From assembly GCA_025200525.1 (NCBI GenBank), contig CM045768.1:53569177-53633176 (forward strand): a stretch of 64,000 nucleotides of DNA, read 5' to 3'. The notes under the pieces are model-generated. The model saw only the letters and a program-made list of their open reading frames with translations. It was not told where the DNA came from and did not search any database. Both the position numbers and the translations under genes were made by a program. This document shows, piece after piece, positions 46,089 to 57,050 of this stretch. The DNA is from Camellia lanceoleosa (taxonomy: Eukaryota; Streptophyta; Magnoliopsida; Ericales; Theaceae). Every line of letters starts with the position of its first letter. Position 1 is the stretch's first letter.

Positions 46089-47501
46089 GATAATTGCTGT
46101 TGTAAGAACTCTTGCTAAAAATAATTTAGCATTTCATGGAGACAATGAGAAGATTTATCAAAAAAGAAATAGAAACTTTTTAAGTTTAATTGAAATGATT
46201 GCTCAATTTGATTCAATAATGCAAGACCACCTTCATGGCATTGAAAGGAATGAAATTCATTACCATTATCTTGGTCACAAAATCCAAAATGAATTGATAC
46301 AGATGTTAACGGGTGACATCAAAAGTACAATTATGAAAAGAATCAAAGAAGCGAAATATTTTTCAGTTATTCTTGATTGTACTCCAGATGTTAGTCATGA
46401 AGAACAAATGTCTCTTATAATAAGATGTGTCGATGTTTCAACTAATCAAGTAAAGGTGGAAGAATTCTTTTTAAAAAATTTAAAGGTGGATAATACGTCG
46501 GAATTGGGTCTTTTTAAGGTACTTAAAGAGGTATTGTGCACACTCCAAGTTGATATTGGTGATACAAGAGGGCAAGGATATGATAATGGCTCTAACATGA
46601 AAGGGAAACACAAAGGTGTACAGAAAAGGCTACTTGAAATAAATCCTAGAGCATTCTACACACCATGTGGTTGTCATAGTCTTAACCTTGCACTTTGTGA
46701 TATGGCTAACTCTTGTCCCAAAGCTATCTCTTTTTTTGGAGTGTTACAACGTATATATTTATTGTTTTCATCTTCTACAAAGCGGTGGAAAGTTTTCAGA
46801 GATCATGTGGAAGGTCTCACATTGAAGCCATTGTCACAAACAAGGTGGGAAAGTCGCGTTGAAAGTGTTAAAGCAATAAGATATCAAGCTCCACAAATAA
46901 GAGATGCTTTAAATCATTTGGAAAATCTTGGTGAACCCCACAATGTAAAGAGTGAAGCTAAGTCTTTAGCAACATATCAAATTGAGAACTTTGAATTTTT
47001 GCTTGTCATGATTATTTGGCACAATTTATTGTTTGCAGTTAACTCAGTTAGCAAAATATTTTAAAGAAAAGACATGCATATTGATGTTGCTATAATTCAG
47101 TTAAAAGGACTCATTGCATTTCTTGAAAAGTATAGAGAAACTGGATTTTTGGATGCAATGATTGAGGCTACATAAGTTGCTACTCTAATGGAAATTGATC
47201 CAGTATTTCGTGAAAAGCGTGTAATTCGCAGAAAGAAGCAATTTGATGAGAAAGTTAGTGAAGAGGTGACACAAACTGCTAAAGAATCTTTTAGAGTTAA
47301 TTACTTTATGTATATAATTGATCAAACTCTTTTTTCACTTAAGAGTAGGTTTTAACAATTTCAAGTATATGAGGAAAATTTTGGATTTTTGTTTGATTTG
47401 AAAAAGTTGAGTTCTACCAACAAGGAATGTTTGAATACTTATTGTGTTAATCTTGAAGATTTTCTGAAACATGATGAACTTTCTGATATTGATGAGAGAG
47501 A
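46089..47501 (+). pseudogene. hAT transposase, central catalytic part
   Basis: The frame resumes directly after the CTAAG duplication with [19 protein letters not shown]. It contains the transposase core: [20 protein letters not shown] with the first catalytic Asp region, [19 protein letters not shown], and [18 protein letters not shown]. Then [13 protein letters not shown] and [19 protein letters not shown] follow. TAA stops at about 47062, 47173 and 47353 replace codons that in related proteins appear to be Gln or Glu, consistent with single-base decay. The last residues before the CACTA insertion are CVNLEDFLKHDELSDIDER. Confidence 0.93.
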
Positions 47502-47514
47502 GACTACAAAAAAA

Positions 47515-47900
47515 TTATTTTTCGCGACGGCAAAACGTCGTCGCACATACCCCAAACGCCGTCTCAAAAGGTTTTTGCAACAGTAAAATGGCTTTTTGCG
47601 ACGGCAAGTGGGGGTCGCAACAAAGGGAATTGAAAAAGGGTTTTAGCAACGGCAAAGTGTCATCGCCTTTGTTTTTGCGACGAGAAAATGCCTTTTTTGC
47701 GACGGCAAATTTATGTCGCCAATAATGGATGAAAATTTGAGTTTTTTGCGACAGCACAGTATTGTTGTCGCTAAAAGAGTTTTTTGCGACGGACAAAATA
47801 CCGTCGCCAAAAGTGTATTTGAGGCAACAACTGAGAGCCGCTAAAAGGCGTTACGTTTGACCAAAAATTGCTTTTTGCGACGACAAAAGCGCCGCTATAG
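47515..47900. repeat. 5' subterminal repeats of the CACTA element
   Basis: Direct and inverted copies of TTTTTGCGACGGCAAA and GTCGC occur every 30-60 bases (for example near 47517, 47592, 47696, 47746, 47781 and 47872). Such clusters are the binding sites of the CACTA regulatory protein in known elements. Confidence 0.85.
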
Positions 47901-47906
47901 GTATAA

Positions 47907-47956
47907 GGCGTTTTATAAACGTCACTGATACTTATAGTGACGTTTTCATAAACGCC
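47907..47956. repeat. 50-bp near-perfect palindrome
   Basis: It starts GGCGTTTTATAAACGTCACT and ends AGTGACGTTTTCATAAACGCC, so the two halves pair almost completely into a hairpin. It lies just inside the CACTA subterminal repeats. Confidence 0.85.
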
Positions 47957-48018
47957 GGTATACTATTAAATCTACTTAAACAATTCTGTCAAACATAACT
48001 GATGACGTCATAGGATAT

Positions 48019-48045
48019 AGTGGCGTTTTGAACAAAAACGCCACT
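48019..48045. repeat. Short hairpin with AGTGGCGTTTT arms
   Basis: AGTGGCGTTTTG, a 3-base loop, then AAAAACGCCACT. It uses the same GGCGTTTT core as the palindrome at 47907. Confidence 0.8.
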
Positions 48046-48050
48046 TTTTT

Positions 48051-51000
48051 ACTTAATTTCATAATTTAATTAATATAAAATATGCTCTGAGCTGATTATT
48101 TACATTCCATTCACAAAAACATCATAACAGAGAATAAAAATAAAAATTGATAAAACTATCAAATTCAATATTTTACAAAGAAAAATTAAACTGTACATGT
48201 TCATAAAAGCATATTTAAATTATAAAATTCACCCCAATCCTAATAAAAATAAAAAAATAAAATAAAATCTGAAATTCACCAATCAACACACTTGGATATT
48301 TGAATGCTCTTACAAAAAATAAAAAAATAAAAAATTTCCAACAAAATTTCAATTTTGGGCCTATTTCAAAAATTAAGCTGCAAATTCCTTACTTCTAGAA
48401 TCAGATCTTCCCCTCGGCAAAATTTATCCTTTTGACCTACAAATAAATAGATAACAGTTGCAAATTATAATCTTTTTGAAGAAAATCTAGAACAAAGCAA
48501 TAAATATCATCAAAATCATGAAGAGATAAAAGCTAATACATAAATCCCCATGATAGTGACAGAGCAAAGATAAGAACTAGGATTCATAACGTACAAAGTT
48601 CATATGCCAGAAAAGAACTGTGTTAGTGACAGACTTTGTAATATTTGACAAATTTCAAATGTCCTCCAATCATATTCAAATACATGTATGCTTAAATATC
48701 ATTTGTATTGCACTATGCAGTGCTTGTTGAAACTTAAATATGAATAACTAGTTTGTAGCTTCATCTTTGGAATGTTTCTACAAATTTTCGAGGAAAAAAA
48801 AAATCCAGAAGTTTATGAGTTACACAAGAGTATGCCATAATTGAGAAGGCATGTGATGTTCAACTACAAAGCACAGAAACAGACACACAACACGACATTG
48901 AAAAAATGCAGGACACAGACCGTGTGGAAAACGTGCAAAATATATAATTTTAAAATTTATCGTATGTCACATACACAAATATTTATTTAAAAAATTTAAA
49001 AATTACAACATAACATGAATTCCTAAAGTTTAAAGGATGAGGGATTAATAGGCGTAAATATACATTGTTTTCCTTTTATCATTGTATTTTAAGTTATTTT
49101 GTTCAAACTATATTGTGTTTCATGTGTCTAAATGGCAGACTTATGTGTTCCCAGAGTGTCCAAAACATGTCCGGTTCTCAAAAAAGTAATAGGACACGCT
49201 TGGACGAATGTCCGACATGGACACACCTTGGAACTGTCTGCACTTCTTAGGTGTTCAGTCCCACAAAACAAAAACAAAAAAAAACAAGTAAACTCAAATA
49301 AATATGAACAAGTAGACCATTCTACAATGTACAACCTTATGCTAGAAAACAATTAAAAGGAAATCAAATGGGCAACTTAAAAACTATTTAATAGCCCTGG
49401 GTACCAGTTCAGAGGCATTCCATGCCCAAAGCCAAATACAAAGTATCATATGAAACTCATAATGTCAAAATATTGGGCCAATCCAAAAGTTATTACCGGT
49501 CAACTGACTCCCCATGCCCGAGCTGTCCATTTGTACCCCTTCCCCAAGAAAATACATTTTGTCTTTTAGTAAAAGCAAGTGTATGCCTCCACCCACATAA
49601 GATCTGAACTACTTTCTGCAAGTGAAAAACCAAACCAGCAAAAGCTAGTGATAATTAAAAAAGACCCCATATAAGAAATCAAAACCAACAATATTCTCCA
49701 TTAACTAAACATTAAGGCCAATGGACCAAATTATATAAAAACACATGACAATAAAAACATCAGTCATAGTTGCAGACAAGTGAACAAATGTACATATCTA
49801 CACTTACTTGCACACATTCGCATATATAACTGGACAGGCAATATAAATTTGTTGGGAATTATGGTTATTAGTACGAGGGGTATTGTTGTATTGATAATAT
49901 ATATAACATTATTGTTGGTGAACACATGAAAGTGTGTAGCTACGCTAATATTTTTAGGTACTGATGCTCTTTTATTAAGTAAATTCCTTTAAAAATTTCA
50001 AAATCTCTGTCAACCATACAACAACTAAACTCTTCACAAGTTGGAATACATCAACTGAACTCTATTGACTCATTAAACAGTACCTTGTCACCAAGAAGGC
50101 AGAGAAAGATAACAAAGTATTGAGATCTCTAAACAACAAATTCAAGCAGATAAAGAATACAACAAATTCCATATTCTTATTCTTTTCACTAGATTTTCCT
50201 ATCTAAAGAAAAGAACATAAAGGAACTGTCACACTGAGGTTTTCGTTTTGGTGGACTCTATGGTAACTTCCATTAAAATGTCCCTACCACAATATTTTAT
50301 CCTATCCCTATTTCGTTTAAGGCTAAGGTCTGATCTTCACCATATAGTCAATCGCCACTCACAGTATCCCATCCATGCCCCATACTGTCCTCCTGCTACA
50401 CATATATAGTTCGTTATTTAATTAATCAATAGTTTAGTTGACGTGGTGTTGAAAAACTGTCATATTATTGACCAAAATTAATTGAATATTTCATCTGAGT
50501 CCAAACAATACAAACATTTAAAAAAATATCATATACAGGATACTCACAATGACACGGGGAGGGCTTGTCAATCCACTAGAGGCCCTTTTTTCTTTCAAAA
50601 GAAGCGGCCGTTTACGCTCCTCATCTACAAAAAAAAAAAATGCAATCCTGCCTTTAGGCAACGACAATATTATCTTTTATTCGATGAAAAGCTACAAATA
50701 CATGACCCTTAAGAGTAAAAAGTAATATATATTATGTAGAAGGGTAGAGAATTAAGACAAAAATTACCATCTTGTTGCGCTGAATTCGAGTAGCCCAAGC
50801 ACCTTTGACAACATTGCGCTCAGATCTGTTCTTGCTATTATCTAAGTCACCCAATACAGATTACATAAAAGGAATAAATCAGGAACAACAGGAGGGTAGT
50901 AATTAAAAGCAAAAAGAAAACAATAACAATATTTGAAGAGCAACCAAAACTGTAAATAATCGAAGAGCAACCAAAACTGTAAATCATAACGCCTCTAATG

Positions 51001-52396
51001 CTCACCAACTGGGAGAGAGTTTCGCTCGTAGCTTCGTCTCTCACCTTTTTGCCGCCAAAACTTGAGACGAAGAAAAACATAGAACCAGAGAAAAAGAGAA
51101 GAGATGGCTAAACTTTACCCTAATTTACCAAAACATGAATCCAGTACTGTACATGTACCTGAAATTGGGTGGTAGGAAGGAAAGGTGCAAGAGCTCCTGT
51201 CAAAAGGAGAGGTGAGAGCTTTGTTTACATCACTATTATGGTACGATATTCAATTTTACCTCTGTTAAGACATTAAAAATGTTTAAAAGTAAAACTCTAA
51301 ACTGAAAATCTCTTATTCTTCCTTAAACATTAACACTCAAATTATTCTTTTATTTTAAATTATTTTCCTTTTTTTAAATTCTTCATTTTCATATTCTTTA
51401 ATTGAAAATCCTAATTTCATTAATCTATATTACTAACTTATTGATTTAAAATCAAAACTATGAATTTTAAATGGTAATCTACTAATTCAAAAAATTAAGA
51501 GTCATGTACGTCATTTGTTTTACGTGTAAACTCATGAATCAATGAGGTAATACATATAGCATACCTTATATTAGCCACTAGTGTTGTCATATTACTTGTA
51601 TTACTGTTGTAACAACAAATAATGACTAACAATTACTATATTTTTATGAATTATCTAATCTATTCTACTAGCATTTCTAAGTACTCTAGATAGTGCAATT
51701 CCCTACTAGATGAAATTCTCCACTTTTTAAGCCTTAAAACCAACCTAAAATTCAATAACATCTAGAAAACATGTTCTTAGGTGCACAACATTGATTAAAA
51801 CCATTACAAACATTCAAATTTTGATAAATTGGATCATAACATACTTATCAATAAGTTTTTTAGTGTTAAAAATGCACTTGAAAAAATCTCGTGCATTTAG
51901 TTTCTGATTCCCCTCACACATTGACTGATGCTCCCAATATCATTGCACAATGACCACAACCATTAAGCAAAGCCAATTCCGTAATTTGAAACCTTGCTGA
52001 CAACTGCTCCAAAGAAGGCAGCTAATGGTAGGGAAGAAGATCAAAATTAGCAATGATTGAAATAGACAGAAAAATTTTACTAGGTGCGGTTTGTGAAGTT
52101 ATAAATCGCCCTGGTAGAAGTGGATGGGGAACCAATATATTTATGACTGACCCCAAATAGTTTAAATAATGAATTATTTTAATCCAGCTTGGTGCACAAT
52201 TGTATAAATATTTGTTATGTAAGCATGACTTGTAGCATAATACATAGTATTCCACTATATGCAGTGAATTTCTAATTACTGATTTGTACATCTCAAACAA
52301 ATTCAAAGATCATTACCAGGTGTGGCAACATAGTATCATCAATTGGAATACCACAAATTCCTATCAGAAATTAAACTGACAAAAATAACTACTTAC
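48051..52396. other. CACTA interior, no identified gene
   Basis: Mostly AT-rich sequence. It contains a 27-bp tandem duplication (GAAGAGCAACCAAAACTGTAAAT, near 50934 and 50961) and an exon-like minus-strand segment at about 50765-50866 that I cannot identify. Long frames here (e.g. 52022-52306 minus) lack recognisable domains. Confidence 0.45.
50768..50866 (-). other. Exon-like open segment of unknown identity
   Basis: On the minus strand an open stretch reads DNSKNRSERNVVKGAWATRI and ends ...CAACAAGATG followed by GTAATT, a plausible donor site. The Arg/Lys-rich composition differs from the surrounding AT-rich sequence. No family is recognised. It could be a further captured exon in the CACTA element. 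Confidence 0.25.
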
Positions 52397-52494
52397 TAGA
52401 CAATCAGGTTCCTTGATGTGAGGGAATACACCACCACTTATACGAACCATCCACAGGAACTTATTGATATCGTCACTCGGATAGCCAATAAGAC
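52397..52494 (-). pseudogene. STT3 exon (downstream of the catalytic-motif exon)
   Basis: Bounded by an ACAG acceptor on the 5' side and GTAAGT on the 3' side. It encodes [20 protein letters not shown] followed by [11 protein letters not shown]. This is the segment following VVFGG in eukaryotic STT3, the catalytic subunit of oligosaccharyltransferase, which N-glycosylates proteins in the ER lumen. Phases match the neighbouring exon at 52569-52755 exactly across the 74-bp intron. No stop or frameshift is present. Exons further downstream of STT3 are not found within the next kilobases. Confidence 0.9.
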
Positions 52495-52568
52495 CTGTAA
52501 AGTCAAACTTCAGAATATTGTTTTGTTTCCCCAAAGTAAGATAATCTTAGCAACATTAGAAAACCAAC

Positions 52569-52755
52569 CTCCAAATACAACAAGAACATATTTCACATCC
52601 AAGGAGTTGAAAATCTCCCAAGCTGCCTTTTCAGGAGACGACATCGCAGTACCAACAGTAGCAATATGCGTGTTATTCCAAGTATTATTGTCAACAATGA
52701 CAGTACGGTTAGCCATAGCAGTTGTTTGATAACCATAGTCCCACCAAGATGCAAC
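52569..52755 (-). pseudogene. STT3 exon with the WWDYG catalytic motif
   Basis: Acceptor CTTCAG on the 5' side, donor GTTGGT on the 3' side, 187 bp. It encodes [20 protein letters not shown], then [20 protein letters not shown], then a stretch ending in [17 protein letters not shown] is the invariant acceptor-binding motif of STT3, and the [11 protein letters not shown] stretch resembles the plant STT3B form. Only these two exons of a roughly 700-800 residue protein are present, lying in a CACTA element, so this is a gene fragment and not a working gene. Confidence 0.93.
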
Positions 52756-52997
52756 CTGAAGGTGTATAATGGGTAAGAATTGGTTCACTAAAAAATGGTA
52801 AGGTTAACACAAAAAATTGTGTTTGCACAGCAATATGTTCCATTAGAGGGAAATAACAGAAAGAGAATAGTATCATGGGCACTTCCCAATTTTGCTATTG
52901 ATAAGGCAAAAAATAATATCACAATCCCAATTTTCACCCCCAAAGAGCAGCAAAATAAAACATAAATAAAAAAGAGAGTCAAAAATTTATTTATCAT

Positions 52998-53430
52998 ATT
53001 CTCAGATTAAGAAACCTTAGTCTATTAACTGATTTTGTAAAAAAAAAAAAGTCACTTAGTTCGAATTACCTTAGATCATTTGAGATGTTATTCAAGGAGA
53101 TCAACGCCGAAGAAGAGATCGACACTGAAGAGCTGAGACGCCAGAGAGTGATTCACGCCACTGTCTTCTTTATGCCGGAGGCTGATTCACGCCGAGAGTG
53201 AGAGATTGAGGATCAATAGATTAAGAGAACACAAGGTCTTGAAATTGATCGTGATTATGTGACAGATTGAGATCGAAATCAAGAGACAAAAGATGAAAGA
53301 AGATTGACATAGAGAGATTGAAATAAGAGAGATAAAGAGAGAGGGATCGAACTTCGTTTGCTGGTAATGGCTATCGATAGAGAAGCTAAGGACTCCGACA
53401 ATGGTCGTCGATGTCTGGATTCCTTCATTC
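52998..53430. other. CACTA interior with possible gene-derived sequence
   Basis: The plus strand at 53081-53200 is GC-richer and could encode FKEINAEEEIDTEELRRQ before stops. I do not recognise it. Purine-rich GAGA runs begin at about 53440. Confidence 0.3.
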
Positions 53431-55475
53431 CTGATCATGGCGAGAGAGAGAGAGAGAGAGATATTTGGTAGAAATTAGGGATTTTGGTTCTAAAAGATTA
53501 CGGATTTTGGGGGGCGCGGGAATGGAAAAAAAAGGGGGGGAATCGAGCGGGCGGGATTGGGAAAAAAAAATAATAATAATAATAATTTTCATCATAAATT
53601 AATATTTAAATAATAAAAAAAATTATAATAATCATTTTCATTTTCATCATAAATGAATATTTAATGAATGAAAAATTATTATTATTATTTTTTATTTGGT
53701 AGAAGTAAGGATAATATTTTAATGAAAAATATTTTTCTATTAAGAGTGATGAGTGAAAGAGAGAGACAGAGAGACAGAGAGAAACAAACAGATAAAGAGA
53801 GAAAGAGATAGAGAGAAAGAGAGACAGAAAAAGAGAGAGAAACAAGAGATGAGCGATACAAAAAAAGAGAGAAAGAGAGCGAAAAAAGATGAACAAGAGA
53901 GAGAATAGAAAAATAGAGAGATAGAGAGAAGAGAGATAAGCGAGAGAAACAGAGAGAGAGAGAGAGAGAGAAAGAAAAGAGAGATGAGCGAGAGAGACAG
54001 AGAGAGCAAAGAGATAAGAGAGATATAGAAAAGAGAGATGAGCGAGAGAGACAGGGAGAGAAGACAAATGAGAGAGATAGAGAGAAGAAAGATGAGCGAA
54101 AGACACAGAGACAGATAGACAAGCAGACGAGAAAGAAGAGTGATGAGTAAAAGAAAGAGAAGAATGGTAGTAGTTGAATGGCATTTTGCGGTAGTGGTAA
54201 ATGTGGTAGAAGATGGGTCTTTGAGAGAGATGAGTGAGAGACGAATAGAGAAAAGAGATAGAGAGACAGAGAAAGAGACAGAGTGATGAGCGAGAAAGAG
54301 ACAAAGTGGTCGCTAAAAGTGCATTTTCTTGTAGTGGATCGATAAATCGAAAGGGAGCTTAATAAATAAAGAAGAGATGAGGGAGAGAGTGAGTAAGGCA
54401 AACACAGTGGAGGAGAGAGAGACAGACAGGCAGACAGAGAGAGAGAAGAGTAATGAGTGAGAGAGAGAGAGACGGGGAGAAAAAGAGATAGAGAGAGAGA
54501 TAGACAGAAAAAGAGAGAGAAACAAGATATGAGCAAGAGATAAACTAAAAGATAGAGAAAGAAAGTGAAAAGAGATTAACGAGAGAGACATAGGAAAAAA
54601 AAAAAGACTGAGAGAGTGGTAGTGGTCATAGTTCCACCCATTGATTTCAGTATGGTGTTTGTTTTGAGCTTTCAAATCATAATTCTACATCTATTTTTCA
54701 AAACTCAATTCAAAATATAATCATTACTTTTCGAAACTCATAACCAAACACATAATTCAAAACTCTTTTCAAAGCTTAATTCAAATCAATTTTTTAAATA
54801 TTTAAATATTTTAAAAATATTTTAATTTTGTGAGAGGCAAATAAAGAAGAGAGATAGAGACAAAGACAGAAATAGAGTGATGAGCAAGAGAGAGAGACAA
54901 AGTGGTTACTAAAACTATATTTTCTTATAGTGGATCGATAAATCGAGAAAGAGCTCGATAAATAGAGAAGATGGAAGTAAAAGAGTGAGCAAGGCGAACA
55001 TAGTGAGGGATAAATAGACAAATAGACAAGTAGAGAGAGAGAGAGAGAGAGAGAAGAGTGATGAGTGAGAGAGAGATAAACAGAAAAAGAGATAGAGAGA
55101 GATAGAGAGATAGAAGGAGAGATAGAAAAAGAGAGAGAAACAAGAGATAAGCGAGAGATAGACAAAAAAAGAGAGAAATAGAGCGAAAAGAGATGAGCGA
55201 GAGAGACACACAGAAAAAAAGAGAGACAGAGAGAGAAGAGAAATGGGCGAAAGAGATAGAGAGATGGAGAAAGATGAGAGAGAGAGAGAGAGATGAGAAG
55301 CGAGAGAGAGAGAGAAAACAAATGAGAGAAATAGAGAGAAGAGAGATAGGCGGGAGACACAGAGAGAAAATGAGAAAGAGAAACAGATAGACAGAGAAAG
55401 AAGAGTGATGAGTGAAAGAGATAAAGAGAAGACAGAGAGATAGAAACAAAGAGACAGGATGAGGAAAAAATGAAT
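53431..55475. repeat. GA-rich low-complexity block with two internal CACTA-like ends
   Basis: Long stretches of GAGAGA, GAGACAGA and AAGAGAGA occupy 53431-53460, 53740-54140, 54220-54300, 54365-54600 and 54835-55470. A duplicated segment containing TTTTCTTGTAGTG (54324-54336) and TTTTCTTATAGTG (54920-54932), each followed by GATCGATAAATCGA, shows a period of 596 bp. Long minus-strand frames across the block are Leu/Ser-rich translations of the repeat and not genes. Confidence 0.85.
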
Positions 55476-55984
55476 GAAAAAAAAAATGTTATATCAAAAG
55501 AGTAAGACGACATTATTTTTTTTTAATTTTTTTTGCAACAGAAAAATATCGTTGAATTTATTCAAACTATTTTGTGACTGTATATATATGAAGCTATCTC
55601 AAAACCACAATCACTATGCTATGTTAGAGTTTTCAAAAAACTCTTTTGAGAAAATTATACTTACTTGTTTTCCGTGTTATATTGTTTTTACTGAATTTTT
55701 TTAATATTTTAAGTATTTTTTTTAATTTTTAGACACATCTAACATAAATACACCTAAAAATTTAAAAAGTTGTAAAAAAAAATCTTTTAAAAATTCACTA
55801 AATACCAAAAATACAAAAAAAAAAAATACAATAATTCAATTTTTTTTTTTTGTATTTTTATGTATTTATTAATTTTTAAAAATATATTTTCATAAATTTT
55901 TTATTTTTTAGATACATCTAAGGTGCATCTTAAAAAAATATTTAAAATTTTAAAAATATTCACTAAAAAAAAAAAACACAAAAG

Positions 55985-56159
55985 TCAAATGGTACCGTCG
56001 CAAATACTCTCATTTTTTGAGACGGCAAATAGTGCCGTCACAAATGCTCTGCTTTTTTGAGATAGCAAATGGTGCCATCGCAAATACTCTGCTTTTTTGA
56101 GACGGCATTTTCTACCGTCGCAAATAGTTTCGTCTCATAAACCCACTTTTCTTGTAGTG
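55985..56159. repeat. 3' subterminal repeats and terminal repeat of the CACTA element
   Basis: Units of about 56 bases built on TTTTTTGAGACGGCAAATAG, CCGTCRCAAAT and TCTGC precede the terminal TTTTCTTGTAGTG. The ACGGCA core is shared with the 5' subterminal repeats. Confidence 0.85.
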
Positions 56160-56162
56160 AGA

Positions 56163-56502
56163 TCTATTTTCAAAGTTGAATGTCTTGAAAGAAGTTTTAC
56201 CGAAAGGAATCAAAAGACCAATTGAAGTATTAAATTATTTGAAAACAATGGATGGTTGTTTCCCAAATGCATGAATTGTGTATAGAATTTTGTTAACTAT
56301 ACCTGTTACAGTGGCCTCTAGAAAAAGAAGTTTTTCAAAGTTGAAGTTAATCAAATCTGACCTTCGGTCAATTATGTCACAAGAAAAATTGAATGGGTTA
56401 GCTTTGTTATCCATTGAAAAGGATATGGTAGATAAATTCGATTATGCAAGCTTCATTACTGATTTTGCAGCTAAAAATGTGAAAAAAGTAATGTTTATGT
56501 GA
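56163..56502 (+). pseudogene. hAT transposase, C-terminal dimerisation domain (copy 1)
   Basis: The frame continues from the CACTA right flank (DLFSKLNVLKEVLPKGIKRP). After an in-frame TGA at 56273, it reads LLTIPVTVASRKRSFSKLKL and LNGLALLSIEKDM, the hAT C-terminal dimerisation domain (normally VASaERSFSKLK, here RKRSFSKLK). It ends at a TGA at 56502. The domain mediates dimer formation needed for activity. Confidence 0.92.
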
Positions 56503-57050
56503 TAGTTGGTTCAATTGTAAACTAGATATTGCTAAACTATAAAACAACAAAACTAAATTTTTATTTTTTTGAGTATTTGTAATGATTGCTTCCTATCTTA
56601 ATATATGAAAGCAAGTTTTTGTTTATAATTTTAATGATTGAAGTATTAAATTATTTGAAAACAATTGATGGTTGTTTCCCAAATGCATGAATTGTGTATA
56701 GAATTTTGTTAACTATACCTATTACAGTGGCCTCTAGAAAAAGAAGTTTTTCAAAGTTGAAGTTAATCAAATCTTACCTTCGGTCAACTATGTCACAAGA
56801 AAAATTGAATGGGTTAGCTTTGTTATCCATTGAAAAGGATATGATAGATAAATTCGATTATGCAAGCTTCATTAGTGATTTTACAGCTAAAAATGTGAAA
56901 AGAGTGATGTTTATGTGATAGTTGGTTCAATTGTAAACTGGATATTGCTAAACTATAAAACAACAAAACTAAATTTTTATTTTTTTGAGTATTTGTAATG
57001 ATTGCTTCCTATCTTAATATATGAAAGTAAATTTTTGTTTATAATTTTAA
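56219..57050 (+). repeat. 416-bp tandem duplication of the hAT 3' exon
   Basis: Unit 1 is 56219-56634 and unit 2 is 56635-57050, each starting ATTGAAGTATTAAATTATTT. The copies differ at only a few positions, including coding changes (Val/Ile, Asp/Tyr). Both keep the same internal TGA, so that stop predates the duplication. Confidence 0.92.
56694..56918 (+). pseudogene. hAT dimerisation domain, duplicated copy 2
   Basis: Near-identical to 56278-56502: LLTIPITVASRKRSFSKLKL, LNGLALLSIEKDMIDKFDYA, ending MFM and TGA. It has no route to be read through from copy 1, because of the stop at 56502, so it is dead sequence. Confidence 0.9.

Larger units (their letters stand above)
47502..56159. mobile_element. 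Non-autonomous CACTA-type (En/Spm) transposon carrying host gene exons
   Basis: The left end is GACTACAAAAAAATTATTTT and the right end TTTTCTTGTAGTG, the reverse complement of CACTACAAGAAAA. The 3-bp target duplication AGA (47499-47501 and 56160-56162) fits CACTA. Removing the element with one AGA restores the hAT frame (...GAT GAG AGA GAT CTA...). Subterminal repeats based on GCGACGGCA fill about 47515-47900 and 55985-56130, as expected for transposase-binding ends. No TNPA or TNPD coding region is visible. The terminal base of the left end is G instead of C. The interior includes two STT3 exons and a GA-rich block. Confidence 0.92.

Noticed and set aside
50847..51080. Minus-strand frame with a 27-bp duplication and hydrophobic end
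   Set aside because: AT-rich hydrophobic translation without a domain; not supported as a gene.
52022..52306. Possible further downstream STT3 exon
   Set aside because: The translation shows none of the STT3 C-terminal motifs expected after the segment at 52397-52494.
53606..55513. Long minus-strand open frames rich in Leu and Ser
   Set aside because: They are translations of GAGA/GACAGA low-complexity sequence, open in several frames at once, with no domain.
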